Notes: a model not told the origin generated them from the sequence alone. 48,842 nucleotides of DNA from Bacteroidaceae bacterium (GCA_017536765.1 JAFXGV010000075.1:1-48842); one strand, 5' to 3'. Counted from the stretch's first letter, positions 8,294 through 19,714 are shown. Numbers and translations: made by a program.

Positions 8294-8343
8294 AAACAGC
8301 GCAAGGGCAACACATTTGTTGCCCTTGCGCTGTTTTTACATAT
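8286..8343. terminator. Bidirectional terminator palindrome
   Basis: Arms of 27 bp around a CATT loop (8313-8316). The GC core is CAGCGCAAGGGCAACA with A5/T5 tracts on the outside. The left arm includes the sodB stop, and the right arm ends 9 bp before the stop of the nuclease gene. Confidence 0.85.
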
Positions 8344-8351
8344 ATTCCAAA

Positions 8352-9395
8352 CTACTTTGCCTCTTTTACCAGATAGATAATCACAGGCAAGTGGTCGCTG
8401 TAGCCATTGAGCCAAATGCCGCTTGCGTGGGTGCGCTTGGGCGAGCCCTTGTACTTACCCTCGGTCTGCATCATATAGCTGCGAGAGAAAATCTCGGGTT
8501 TGTAGAATTTAAGCGTGCTCCTGTCCTTGCCCACAAGGTTGGCGGTAAACACCACCTGGTCGAAAAGGTTCCAGTCGCCTTTATATTTGAGTGTACCCAC
8601 ACCATCCTCGCGCAACACCTTCCACCAGGGATTATAGAGGTCGGCAGGACTCTTCAAATCCTCGCGGTAGCGCAGAGCGCCAAGGCATTTTTTCATACTC
8701 TTGTCATCGGGATCGTCGTTCATATCACCCATAATGATAACTTTTGAATCGGAGTGCTCGGCCATAAGAGAATCCTTCAACTCACGCACCTGCACTCCTG
8801 CACGTTCACGGGCAGGTGATGTGGCATAGCGCGAAGGCCAGTGATTCACAATCATATGTACGCGCTCGCCGCTCATCATACCGCTCACAACAAGGAAACC
8901 GCGTGTTTTATACTCGTCGCTGCCATCTTCCATCAGATAGGGAGCAAGTTTATATGCATAGGGCTGGAACAGGGCGGGGTTGTAAAGCAGAGCGCAATCG
9001 ACACCACGTGCATCGGGGCCCTCCACGTGTATGAATTTCCATCCACGTGCAGCCAAGGCATCGCTCTCTACAAGCGCCTGCAGCACACGGCTGTTCTCTA
9101 TTTCCGAAACACCGACGGCAGCCATACCCACGGGCAGCATATCCGAAGCCATATCGGCAAGCGCCTCCGACATATTCTTTACCTTGTTCACATACTTCAT
9201 AGTACCCCACTTGTTCTTTCCGTCGGGCAGATACTCGTAATCGTTTTTGCCTTCGTCGTGTATGGTATCGAACAGGTTTTCGAGGTTATAAAAGCCCACC
9301 GCATACATTTCGAAACGCTTTTGCTGTGCAGCAACCTGCCCGCACAGCACCACAGCAAGCAGCAGAGCCGCAACTGAATGATAAAATCTTCTCAT
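8352..9395 (-). CDS. Secreted endonuclease/exonuclease/phosphatase-family hydrolase
   Basis: A 347-residue exported protein with a signal peptide (hydrophobic stretch 8-20, cleavage after VAAQ or VAA). EEP-fold motifs are in order: FYNLENLFD (35-43), VSEIEN with the metal-binding Glu98/Glu100, VNHWPSR (183-189, catalytic His), GDMNDDP (223-229, metal/catalytic Asp and Asn), and SDHLPV near the end. A DNase or other phosphodiesterase role outside the cytoplasm is likely. It is divergent from the TonB receptor-lipoprotein cluster, with which such nucleases often occur in Bacteroidota, so a shared nucleic-acid scavenging role is inferred. Confidence 0.85.
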   Translation of the reverse strand: MRRFYHSVAALLLAVVLCGQVAAQQKRFEMYAVGFYNLENLFDTIHDEGKNDYEYLPDGKNKWGTMKYVNKVKNMSEALADMASDMLPVGMAAVGVSEIENSRVLQALVESDALAARGWKFIHVEGPDARGVDCALLYNPALFQPYAYKLAPYLMEDGSDEYKTRGFLVVSGMMSGERVHMIVNHWPSRYATSPARERAGVQVRELKDSLMAEHSDSKVIIMGDMNDDPDDKSMKKCLGALRYREDLKSPADLYNPWWKVLREDGVGTLKYKGDWNLFDQVVFTANLVGKDRSTLKFYKPEIFSRSYMMQTEGKYKGSPKRTHASGIWLNGYSDHLPVIIYLVKEAK

Positions 9396-9661
9396 ATTAT
9401 TAAATTCTTATTCCAAAACACCCACAAAACGGGTTCAATGCGTAAAAGTACTACTTTTTATCTTATTTGCGAGAGAAAAAAGAAATATTTTTCACACAAT
9501 GAAATTTTAACTTTTTTCAAGTCAAAAAAGCATAAAATTTACTTTTTATATTATATATTTTTTACAACCTTTGTAGGAATTTTAGAATATCGGTGACGAA
9601 CAATAGGTAAAAAGTGCCTTACAACAACGACAAAAGATTTAATTTTAATAATTTATAACAG

Positions 9662-12600
9662 ATGAAAAGATTTTTAAAATTTGCAGTGCTCTTTTTTGTC
9701 TGCTTTGCGTGGAGCAGTAATGCTCTTGCATTCACAGACGGAAAAGATCCCATACAAGTCGTTTTTCGATTTGTAAACGGGGATGATATGTTCTATGTCC
9801 CCTGGAACGGCAATGACACCAGTTTGAAATTTTTGTGCGATGTGCTCAGAGATAATTCAAACGGTGCCGGTTCTATTTACGTGGATGGTTACAGCGACAC
9901 CAAAAAGTTGTCGATGATTCGTTGCAACCGCGTAAAGTCGGAGCTTATCATCCGCACCGGTGTGACCGAAAACACATTTGCCACCACAAACAATGTGGGC
10001 GAGTTCAATGGTATGAAAGATGTTGTTGTGGTAACGGTTGTTGTGCCCGAGGGTGAAAAGGAGGAGATTGTTGCAGCAACGCAGACCACCCCCACCGCCC
10101 CAGTAAAGAGCGAGGAGAAAAAGCAGAGCGTGCCCACAAAGATGCCCGTGCATTTTGTAATGGACACCACAGCCACGGCAGATGCCACCACAATGGTTGT
10201 GCCCTCTTTCACAGGCAGCATAGACAAGGACCAGTTCACATTCACCGAGAGTATGCTCGACGAGGACGAGGATGTTATTCAGGGAGCATCGGCAATGACA
10301 ACATCGAGCGACGACTATTTCCTCTCGGAGGTGGGTTACCGCTGGAGTTCTATGCGATTCAAGCAGCGTGGCTACGACTCGCAATACAATAATGTATATG
10401 CCAACGGAGCCCTGCTCAACGATGCAGAGCGCGGCACATTCAGTTATGGTATGATTGGCGGTCTCAACGATGCCACACGCAACCAGGAGAGCAGCACCTA
10501 CCTCGAGAATAGCGGCTTCGGCTACAGCACCGTGGGCGGAGCAAGCAACATAAATATGCGTGCCAGCCAATATGCAGCCGGCCACAAGATGTCGTTCGTA
10601 GCCTGCAACCGCAACTACCTTGCACGCCTTATGTACACCTACTCCACCGGCCTTATGAGCAACGGATGGGCGTTCACGGCATCGGCATCGTACCGCTGGG
10701 CCAACGAGGGTGTCATCGAAGGTACATTCTACAACTCGCTTGGCTACTACCTGAGCGCATACAAGAAGATTAACGACAAGCACAGCATCTCAATTGCCAC
10801 CTGGGGCTCACCCACAGAGCGCGGACAGCAGGGTGCCGCCACCGAGGAGGCATACTGGCTTGCCAACAGCCACTACTACAACCCCAACTGGGGATACCAG
10901 AACGGCGAAAAGCGTAATGCCCGTGTGGTAACATCGTTCGAGCCCACAGCCCTTTTCACTTGGGATTTCCAAATTAACCGCGAGACAAAGCTCACCACAT
11001 CGGCAGCCTTCAAATATGGCAGTTACGGAACAACTGCACTCGGCTGGAACGGAAACGCTGCCGATCCGCGTCCCAACTACTACAAAAACCTCCCCAGTTC
11101 GGCCTACAACGTATGGGACCTCTCATACTACGACGATCCCGCCAACGCAGCCGAGCGCGAGGACAACATAGCATCGTGGTGGGAGCTCTATAACTACTGG
11201 AAAGAGAGCAAGAGCAACCGTCAGCTCAACTGGGACTATATGATATATGCCAACCAGCAGGCCAACAAGGTGGGTGGCGAGTGCCTCTACTATGTTGAGG
11301 AGCGCCACAACGACCAAATTATGCTCAGCATAGGTTCGGTGCTCGACCACGAGTTCAACAAATACAGCAGAGCAAACATCGGTGTAAACATAAACACCAC
11401 AAAAGGAATGCACTACAAAGAGATGAGCGACCTTTTGGGTGCCGACACCTACATCGACATCGACAAATTCTCGGTAGGCGACCACGGCTCGGACAGTTAT
11501 GTGATACAGAACGACCTCGACAACCCCAACCGTCAAATACGCGAGGGCGACAAGTTCGGCTACAACTACGACATCTATGTGAACAAGGTGAACCTCTTCA
11601 CACAGTACCAGTATAACAAGAACAAGATACACTTCTATGCCGGTGCAAACATAGACGGAACAACTATGCAGCGCGAGGGCCATATGCGTAACGGCCGCGC
11701 CACATACTTCGATGCCGACGGCAAGATGCACGACATATCAAAAGGCAAGGGTGGCACAGCCAAATTCCTGGGCGGCGGCGCAAAGGCATCGCTTGTTTGG
11801 GACATCAACGGTAACAACAAGGTGATGATTGGTGGCGGATACTCGCAACGCGCCCCACTCGCCTACAACTCGTTTGTAGCACCCCGTATACGCGAGGACT
11901 TTGTTGAGGGCCTCGAAACCGAGGGCATACTCAACGGCGAGGTATCATACGCATTTAAGTATGGTGCATTCGGTGCAAAGGTAAGCGCTTTCTACACCAA
12001 GATAAGCGACGCCGTGCAGCAGAGCGCGTTCTATAACGACTACGAGGGCAAGTTCACATATTTCACAATGACCGGTGTAAATAAAGAGCACTACGGCATT
12101 GAGGCAGCACTTGTATATAAGGTAACATCGGCACTCTCGTTCAACGTTCTTGCAGCGATTACCGAGGCCCAATACACCAACAACCCTCTTGGTTCGTTTA
12201 TGACAGAGGACGAGCAGGAGCTTAAGAACAACAAAGAGACTATTTATATGGATGGTGCAAGAATGGGAGGTACTCCCCTCACCGCCCTCAGTTTCGGCGT
12301 CGATTACAACGTAAACGGCTGGTACCTGAGTGCAAACCTCAACTACTACGACCGCATCTACGTAAGCCCCTCACTCTTTGCACGCAAGGCAAGTATGGTG
12401 AAGGACGAAGGCGGATATGACGAGAACGGCAATGCCGTATCGAGCCTTAAGGCACCTTCGCAGTTCCACGGCGACGGCGGTTTCCTGCTCGATGCATCAA
12501 TAGGCAAGAGCATAAGACTCAAAGGCGGCAAGCAGCTCAACATAAACCTGAGCCTCAACAACATACTCAACAACGAGGATATGATTACAGGCGGATATGA

Positions 12601-12721
12601 GCAGAACCGTGGCGACGTCAACGAAGACAACGAGAAGAAGACATACGTATTCTCAAAGAACCCCTTCTTGTACTATGCAAACGCATTTAATGCATATTTG
12701 AACATTGGTTTACGTTTCTAA
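9662..12721 (+). CDS. TonB-dependent outer-membrane receptor with an OmpA-like N-terminal domain
   Basis: A 1019-residue outer-membrane protein with a 23-residue signal peptide. Residues about 30-115 (VVFRFVNGDDMFYVPW...GSIYVDGYSDT...NRVKSELIIRTGV) follow the order of an OmpA peptidoglycan-binding domain. The carboxypeptidase-like domain usual in Bacteroidota receptors is not there. A proline/threonine/glutamate linker follows, then a plug-like part (MRFKQRGYDSQYNNVY, GGLNDATRN, FGYSTVGGASNINMRAS), then a long aromatic-rich barrel ending in the terminal Phe. It is first in a three-gene cluster with two lipoproteins. The ligand is not shown by sequence. The divergent nuclease suggests nucleic-acid products. 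Confidence 0.85.
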   Translation: MKRFLKFAVLFFVCFAWSSNALAFTDGKDPIQVVFRFVNGDDMFYVPWNGNDTSLKFLCDVLRDNSNGAGSIYVDGYSDTKKLSMIRCNRVKSELIIRTGVTENTFATTNNVGEFNGMKDVVVVTVVVPEGEKEEIVAATQTTPTAPVKSEEKKQSVPTKMPVHFVMDTTATADATTMVVPSFTGSIDKDQFTFTESMLDEDEDVIQGASAMTTSSDDYFLSEVGYRWSSMRFKQRGYDSQYNNVYANGALLNDAERGTFSYGMIGGLNDATRNQESSTYLENSGFGYSTVGGASNINMRASQYAAGHKMSFVACNRNYLARLMYTYSTGLMSNGWAFTASASYRWANEGVIEGTFYNSLGYYLSAYKKINDKHSISIATWGSPTERGQQGAATEEAYWLANSHYYNPNWGYQNGEKRNARVVTSFEPTALFTWDFQINRETKLTTSAAFKYGSYGTTALGWNGNAADPRPNYYKNLPSSAYNVWDLSYYDDPANAAEREDNIASWWELYNYWKESKSNRQLNWDYMIYANQQANKVGGECLYYVEERHNDQIMLSIGSVLDHEFNKYSRANIGVNINTTKGMHYKEMSDLLGADTYIDIDKFSVGDHGSDSYVIQNDLDNPNRQIREGDKFGYNYDIYVNKVNLFTQYQYNKNKIHFYAGANIDGTTMQREGHMRNGRATYFDADGKMHDISKGKGGTAKFLGGGAKASLVWDINGNNKVMIGGGYSQRAPLAYNSFVAPRIREDFVEGLETEGILNGEVSYAFKYGAFGAKVSAFYTKISDAVQQSAFYNDYEGKFTYFTMTGVNKEHYGIEAALVYKVTSALSFNVLAAITEAQYTNNPLGSFMTEDEQELKNNKETIYMDGARMGGTPLTALSFGVDYNVNGWYLSANLNYYDRIYVSPSLFARKASMVKDEGGYDENGNAVSSLKAPSQFHGDGGFLLDASIGKSIRLKGGKQLNINLSLNNILNNEDMITGGYEQNRGDVNEDNEKKTYVFSKNPFLYYANAFNAYLNIGLRF

Positions 12722-12740
12722 AATAAGGAGGACAACAGAT

Positions 12741-13583
12741 ATGAAGACAATAAAGAATATATTTTTCCTGGTGATGGCAATGTTTGCCTTCACAGCATGT
12801 ATGAACGATTTTGACACGCCACATTTCGACACCCCTCCTTTCGGCAACAACGCCATAGGAGTGCCCAATATGACAATTTCCGAGTTCAAGGAGAAATACA
12901 GAGCACAGCTTCTGGCAGCTACACCCACCGAAATTACCGAAGATATTATAATAAGCGGTGTGGTTGTATCCAACGACATAACAGGCAATGTGTATAAGCA
13001 GATTGTAATAAGCGACGGCGAGGATGCCATAATATTAGGTATAAACACATCAGGCCTCTATGCCACACTGCCCATAGGCCAGATGGTGACACTCAGCTGC
13101 AAAGGCCTCTCGATGGGTGGATACTGCTACCTGCCACAGATAGGTGTTCCCTACAACACCGAAAAATACGGTATTCAGATAGGCCGTATGAGCAAGCAGG
13201 TATTGGAAGAGCACATCAAGTTGATAGGCGAGCCCAATGAAAATTACAGCGAACTTGTACCCGTTGAACTCACCGAAGAATTCCTTTCCAATTCGGCCAA
13301 CAAAGACCTCTGCCCCCGCTATGTGATAATGAATGGCGTGGAGTTCCAGGGCGCCGATGGCAAAGAGGTATATGTTCCGGGTGATGAGATACAGGAGCGC
13401 TACGTGAAGATAGGCAAGCAGCAGATAATCTTCCGTCTGAGCAACTATGCCGATTTTGCCAAGATGGTAATGCCCACAGGCAAGCTCAACATCACAGGCG
13501 TGCTCACACGCTACAAGACAAATTCAAAGGATGTATGGCAGTTTATGCTCACATCGGACAAGGACATAACCCCCGCCGAGTAA
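12741..13583 (+). CDS. DUF5689-type surface lipoprotein
   Basis: A 280-residue lipoprotein with lipobox FTAC and Cys20. The mature protein starts MNDFDTPHFDTPP, then an OB-fold-like beta region (IIISGVVVSNDITGNVYKQIVISDGEDAIILGI), as in DUF5689 proteins found beside Bacteroidota TonB receptors and nucleases. The reading frame is open 12 codons further, but the ATG at 12741 has the only good Shine-Dalgarno here (AAGGAGG at 12725-12731) and starts the signal peptide. It begins 20 bp after the receptor stop, so it is the second gene of that operon. Confidence 0.8.
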   Translation: MKTIKNIFFLVMAMFAFTACMNDFDTPHFDTPPFGNNAIGVPNMTISEFKEKYRAQLLAATPTEITEDIIISGVVVSNDITGNVYKQIVISDGEDAIILGINTSGLYATLPIGQMVTLSCKGLSMGGYCYLPQIGVPYNTEKYGIQIGRMSKQVLEEHIKLIGEPNENYSELVPVELTEEFLSNSANKDLCPRYVIMNGVEFQGADGKEVYVPGDEIQERYVKIGKQQIIFRLSNYADFAKMVMPTGKLNITGVLTRYKTNSKDVWQFMLTSDKDITPAE

Positions 13584-13633
13584 AGCAATACATTATTTAT
13601 ATATAGAGTAATAATATAAAAACACAGATAACA

Positions 13634-16090
13634 ATGAAAACATTAAAGTATCTATTCATTGCAGCATTGGCAATATTCTGTTTCAATGCCTGCGAAGATG
13701 TGCCCGAGCCCTATGAAATTCCGACAATAAACGGCGCCGGTGGTGGAAGTAATGTAAGTACACCGGAAGGTGAAGGCACATTAGAAAGCCCCTACAACGC
13801 GGCAGGTGCAAACGCCTACATAAGCACCTTGGGAGCCGACGAGAATTCGGATAAAGCAATTTATGTAAAGGGTATAATTTGCAATATCAAAGAAGCACCA
13901 AACAGCCAATATGGCAATGCAACATTCTACATCTCGGCCGACGGCAAAACCACAAGCGAGCAGTTCTATGTATTTCGTTGCCACAACCTCGAAGACAAAA
14001 AATTCACCGACAATGATGTTCTGAACGTAGGTGACGAGGTAATCATCTATGGCAAGGTGGTAAACTACAAAGGCAACACTCCCGAAACAGTGCAGAACGA
14101 AGCTTACATCTACTCGCACAACGCTACTACCGCCGAGCCCGAGGAAACCGTCGAGATGAGCGTTGCAGAGGCTATTGACAATTTTACAGAGGGTAAACCT
14201 GCTATTGTAAAAGGATATATCGTAGGCTGGGTTGAAGGACAAAACTACGAATCGGGTGCAAGATTTAACAACGAAATACCCAACACACCCGATACTAAAG
14301 AACAAACCGACATTTTACTTGCCGACAGCCCCGATGAAACAGACGTAACAAAATGTATTCCGGTGCAATTACCCAGCGGAAATGTACGTAATAAAGTAAA
14401 TTTGCAAGACAATCCTGATAACTATAAAAAACAGGTTACACTCACCGGTATTATAGAAGCATACTTTGGCGTTCCCGGCCTCAAGAGCGTTACAAAGGCA
14501 TTGTTTGAAGGCGAAGAGGATAGTGAAGATACACCCGTAACAGATGCATATATTAACGAAACATTTGCAAGTAGTTTCGGCACATTCACAACTGCACAAA
14601 CTGTAGGTAACTACCCCTGGGTAATCGATTACAGCTGTGCCAAAGTTACTGCATACGACAGTGCAAGCAAAGAAAACAACGCAGCAGAGAGCTGGCTTGT
14701 TTCGCCCGCAATAGATTTCTCAAAAGAAACAGAGGCATACATCATTTTCGATTACGTTGTTCGCTATACCGAAAGTGGCAAGGTTAAGGATTACAGCCAG
14801 CTACTCATAAGCAACGACTACACCGACGACGTTGCTACAGCCACTTGGACAGCCATCGATTACAATGTCAAAGAAAACACCGCCGACTGGACTTTCTACA
14901 ACACAGGCAAAATAGCCATCCCTGCGGAATTTATGGGCAAGGAGAATGTGAGAATAGCATTCAAATACACATCGTCGGCAACAAAGGCCGGTACTTGGGA
15001 GGTTAAGAATGTGGTTGTAGCCAAAGGCGCAGCAGACACACCCGAGACACCGGAAACACCTGACACGCCCGATACACCTGATACTCCCGATACTCCCGAT
15101 ACACCCACCGGCGAGAGTCTGTTGGCAAATGACAGTTTCGAAGACTGGAACGGCACAACTCCATTGAACTGGGCCGGTTCTTCAATAGGTCATAACGCAA
15201 TAATATCTCAAAGCAGCGATGCCCACACCGGCAGCTACGCTGTTCTTGTGCAAGGTGCAACTGCAAACAAGCGCTTGGCATCGCAAAGCTACAAACTCGC
15301 CAAGGGAACATATACCATAAGCGCCTATATAAAGAATGGTGACAACGGAGCCGGCCAGCATCGCATAGGCTATGGTATCATCACCAATGGCAAAATTGCG
15401 AACAGCGACTATAAATACATAACCGAGCCCACCCCTGCCGCAGAGGAGTGGACCGAGGTTAAGGGTGAGTTCACATTGGATTCAGCTACCGAGGTTACTA
15501 TTTTGATAATGAATTCAAAGGTTGGTAATGGCGCGCCCATCCTTGTCGATGATGTAACACTGACCACCAACGATGGTGGCATTGTAGGCGGTTCCGACGA
15601 CAATGAAGGAACCGAAGATGATAATGAGGGCAACGAAGGCACAGAGGGCACTACGTTCACATACACCGCAACAACAACAGTTGAGCCCGGCAAATACATT
15701 ATAGCCGCAGACAACAACCTTCTTTTGCCATTGGATGAAACCAAAAATTACGGATATATGCAGGTAACATCGGTTACACCAAGCAACGGCACCATTACAA
15801 CAGGCGACAGCAACGTATTTACACTTGAGGCTACTACCGGTGGATATACCATAAAAGATGCTTATGGCCGCTATGTATATATGACAGGTAGTTATAACAG
15901 TTTCAATGTAAGCCCAACTATGCCGTCGGCCGATGAGGCAACCTGGACCATTACTTTCAATGCCCAGGGTAACGCTATAATAAAAAATAAATATAGCGGA
16001 AAGACCTTGCAGTACGACAGCCAATACAACAGCTATGGTGCTTACCCCGACGAGCGCGGCACCTACCCCGTTTTGTACAAGATGAATTAA
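13634..16090 (+). CDS. Large multidomain surface lipoprotein (OB-fold, anchor-J-like, CBM-like)
   Basis: An 818-residue lipoprotein with lipobox FNAC and Cys20. Residues about 50-165 and 170-300 are two OB-fold-like domains (YVKGIICNIKE..., IVKGYIVGWVEG...), as in DUF6359-type proteins. About 305-465 resembles the choice-of-anchor-J domain (NETFASSFGTF... AESWLVSPAIDFS). A TPDTPD linker (about 468-491) leads to a carbohydrate-binding-like beta domain (DSFEDWNGTTPLNWAG). An acidic EGTEDDNEGNEG linker then precedes a C-terminal beta domain of about 150 residues. No enzyme motif is seen, so it is probably a binding protein of the receptor cluster. It follows the DUF5689 gene by 50 bp. Confidence 0.7.
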   Translation: MKTLKYLFIAALAIFCFNACEDVPEPYEIPTINGAGGGSNVSTPEGEGTLESPYNAAGANAYISTLGADENSDKAIYVKGIICNIKEAPNSQYGNATFYISADGKTTSEQFYVFRCHNLEDKKFTDNDVLNVGDEVIIYGKVVNYKGNTPETVQNEAYIYSHNATTAEPEETVEMSVAEAIDNFTEGKPAIVKGYIVGWVEGQNYESGARFNNEIPNTPDTKEQTDILLADSPDETDVTKCIPVQLPSGNVRNKVNLQDNPDNYKKQVTLTGIIEAYFGVPGLKSVTKALFEGEEDSEDTPVTDAYINETFASSFGTFTTAQTVGNYPWVIDYSCAKVTAYDSASKENNAAESWLVSPAIDFSKETEAYIIFDYVVRYTESGKVKDYSQLLISNDYTDDVATATWTAIDYNVKENTADWTFYNTGKIAIPAEFMGKENVRIAFKYTSSATKAGTWEVKNVVVAKGAADTPETPETPDTPDTPDTPDTPDTPTGESLLANDSFEDWNGTTPLNWAGSSIGHNAIISQSSDAHTGSYAVLVQGATANKRLASQSYKLAKGTYTISAYIKNGDNGAGQHRIGYGIITNGKIANSDYKYITEPTPAAEEWTEVKGEFTLDSATEVTILIMNSKVGNGAPILVDDVTLTTNDGGIVGGSDDNEGTEDDNEGNEGTEGTTFTYTATTTVEPGKYIIAADNNLLLPLDETKNYGYMQVTSVTPSNGTITTGDSNVFTLEATTGGYTIKDAYGRYVYMTGSYNSFNVSPTMPSADEATWTITFNAQGNAIIKNKYSGKTLQYDSQYNSYGAYPDERGTYPVLYKMN
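15034..15107 (+). repeat. In-frame 9-bp repeat coding the TPD linker
   Basis: About eight copies of a 9-bp unit (ACACCCGAT and variants) encode T-P-E-T-P-E-T-P-D-T-P-D in the lipoprotein linker. The copies differ mostly at third positions. Copy number could vary without a frameshift. Confidence 0.8.
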
Positions 16091-16107
16091 ACATAGGTTC
16101 ATATCAT

Positions 16108-16154
16108 AAAGCTAAACAGCGTGTTGCTCGGCGAGCAACACGCTGTTTAGCTTT
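16108..16154. terminator. Bidirectional terminator palindrome
   Basis: Arms of 23 bp around a single G (16131), with core AACAGCGTGTTGCTCG. It lies between the lipoprotein gene and the convergent small gene, whose stop is 3 bp further. Confidence 0.85.
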
Positions 16155-16156
16155 CA

Positions 16157-16465
16157 TTACTTCTTATCCTGCACCCCGAACGAGAGCCACGTTTCGGGTG
16201 GGAAGCACTGCTTTATAGGGCTCTTGGAATCGCTGTAGCAAGCCTTCAATTCCTCCAAGCAGTTATGTGCTACAGCACGCGCCTCCTTCAGTGCCTCCTC
16301 GGCAGCATCCTGCGCCGCGCCGGCCTGCTCCAACGACGAGCAGAGCGCCTGCAAGCGTTCCACATCCACCACAATACCCTTCTTTTGCAATACTTCGGCC
16401 TGTGCCTTTACACCGGCCACCAACGACTGAGCCTTTGCAATAGGCTCCAAATAAATTTTGTTCAT
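16157..16465 (-). CDS. Small helical protein of unknown function
   Basis: A 102-residue protein starting MNKIYLEPIAKAQ. It is almost entirely helical in composition, with heptad-like stretches (VERLQALCSSLEQAGAAQDA, EEALKEARAVAHNCLEEL) that suggest a coiled coil. No signal peptide or known motif is recognised. The frame is open upstream to 16627, but the -7 box TAAATTTG at 16528-16535 places transcription start near 16521, inside that extension, so the ATG at 16465 is used. Confidence 0.6.
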   Translation of the reverse strand: MNKIYLEPIAKAQSLVAGVKAQAEVLQKKGIVVDVERLQALCSSLEQAGAAQDAAEEALKEARAVAHNCLEELKACYSDSKSPIKQCFPPETWLSFGVQDKK

Positions 16466-16527
16466 AAACAGTAAAATTATTATTAAATAACACGTGCTAT
16501 CACACCTGTAATCAAGCACTTTACACA

Positions 16528-16535
16528 CAAATTTA
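16528..16535 (-). promoter_or_regulatory. -7 box of the small helical protein gene
   Basis: TAAATTTG on the minus strand, a perfect TAnnTTTG, about 63 bp before the ATG at 16465. No clear -33 box. The rest of the 303-bp gap up to fabG shows only the divergent box at 16726. Confidence 0.5.
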
Positions 16536-16725
16536 GATAAAAAAAGCACAGGTTGTAACACCACGCAGAGCAGCCACAGCACATTGCACATATAGCTCAA
16601 AGTACTATCTATCAACCATTTACGCATTTGTTAATATTTATTAAAATTTCTCTGCCGCAATCCACAAACAGCATAAAGGAGCATATATTTTCGCCTTAAA
16701 ACGGGAAAAATATTGGCAAAAGAGT

Positions 16726-16733
16726 TATCTTCG
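16726..16733 (+). promoter_or_regulatory. -7 box upstream of fabG
   Basis: TATCTTCG followed by CACAAAG, 35 bp before the fabG ATG. The same sequence variant occurs before pcrA and the his leader. Confidence 0.5.
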
Positions 16734-16768
16734 CACAAAGAAAGCAATAACCTAAATAGAATATACTT

Positions 16769-17515
16769 ATGAAACTATTGGAAGGAAAAACAGCCCTTGT
16801 AACAGGAGCCACACGCGGAATAGGCCGTGCAATAGCAGTGAAATTTGCCGAGGCAGGCGCAAACGTAGCCTTCACCTACCGCCAGATAAACAACAATGCA
16901 CAGGAGCTCATTGAACAGATAACAGCAATGGGAGTAACCTGCAAAGGATATGCATCGGATGCATCGGACTACACAGCCACCGAAGAGACCGTGAAACAGA
17001 TTCTTGCCGACTTTGGCAGAATTGACATTCTTGTGAACAATGCCGGAATAACAAAAGACGGTATGCTTATGCGTATGACCGAGGAGCAGTGGGACAGCGT
17101 TATAAACGTGAACCTTAAATCGGCATTCAACTTCACCCATGCCGTGGTTCCCGCAATGGCCAAGCAACGCAGCGGCAGCATCATAAATATGACATCTATC
17201 GTGGGCGAGCACGGCAACGCAGGCCAGTGCAACTATTCGGCATCAAAGGCCGGTGTAATAGGCCTTGCCAAGTCGGTGGCCAAGGAGATGGGCCCCCGCG
17301 GCATAAGAGCCAACTGCATAGCCCCCGGCTTCATTCTCACCGATATGACTACAGCCCTCCCCGAGGATGTGCGCGATGCTTGGGCCAAAAGCATTCCCTT
17401 GCGCCGTGCCGGTGCACCCGAGGATGTTGCAGGTGTGGCACTCTTCCTTGCCAGCGACTTGTCGGCATACGTCAGCGGGCAGGTAATTAACTGCTGCGGC
17501 GCAATGAGCTGCTGA
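16769..17515 (+). CDS. fabG: 3-oxoacyl-[acyl-carrier-protein] reductase
   Basis: A 248-residue short-chain dehydrogenase, the NADPH-dependent ketoreduction step of fatty-acid elongation. The Rossmann motif TGATRGIG (13-20), NNAG (near 90), and the catalytic Ser (MTSIVG), Tyr and Lys (YSASK) are all present. Length and the PGFILTDMT loop fit FabG. The C-terminus VINCCGAMSC is richer in cysteine than is usual. No other fatty-acid genes are adjacent. The gene is transcribed alone and ends at a strong hairpin shared with pyrG. Confidence 0.92.
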   Translation: MKLLEGKTALVTGATRGIGRAIAVKFAEAGANVAFTYRQINNNAQELIEQITAMGVTCKGYASDASDYTATEETVKQILADFGRIDILVNNAGITKDGMLMRMTEEQWDSVINVNLKSAFNFTHAVVPAMAKQRSGSIINMTSIVGEHGNAGQCNYSASKAGVIGLAKSVAKEMGPRGIRANCIAPGFILTDMTTALPEDVRDAWAKSIPLRRAGAPEDVAGVALFLASDLSAYVSGQVINCCGAMSC

Positions 17516-17530
17516 TGAACGGCACATACA

Positions 17531-17574
17531 AAAAAAAGATAGGCATAGCCACGTGGCTATGCCTATCTTTTTTT
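17531..17574. terminator. Bidirectional terminator palindrome
   Basis: Arms of 22 bp (GATAGGCATAGCCAC core) with A7 and T7 outer tracts, centred at 17552/17553, between convergent fabG and pyrG. Confidence 0.9.
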
Positions 17575-17592
17575 GTATCTAAGTTACACTAA

Positions 17593-19480
<1,888 letters not shown>

Positions 19481-19485
19481 ACATA

Positions 19486-19516
19486 CAAAGATAGTGCAAG
19501 CCGAGAGGAATACAAA
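19486..19516 (-). promoter_or_regulatory. Promoter of pyrG
   Basis: On the minus strand TTTG (19513-19516), 19 bases, then TATCTTTG (19486-19493). Both boxes match the Bacteroidota consensus exactly. The start would be near 19479, giving a leader of about 280 bases. Confidence 0.8.
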
Positions 19517-19525
19517 ATAAATTTA

Positions 19526-19714
19526 GTTTTTTTGAGAAAGAAAAATTAAAGCAGAATAAGCAAAATAAGCAAAATGAAAAAGCAAAAAAATATTGTGCGA
19601 TAATTTGGAGGAGAGCTCGCTCGCCAACAAATTAAAGGACAATATTTTAATAAGCGAGCAAAGCGAGTGATGCTTATTCTACAGGAATAAGCAGGCTTTT
19701 TTTCTCAAAAAAAC
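19526..19714. repeat. 189-bp nested inverted-repeat element
   Basis: The ends are 14-bp perfect inverted repeats (GTTTTTTTGAGAAA at 19526 and its complement at 19701). Inside are further nested pairs: AAAATATTGT (19587)/ACAATATTTT (19639) and TAATTTG (19601)/CAAATTA (19628). No coding frame is convincing. The remaining 19715-19822 has only a second copy of AAAGATAGTGCAAGCCG, a piece of the pyrG promoter region. Confidence 0.6.
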
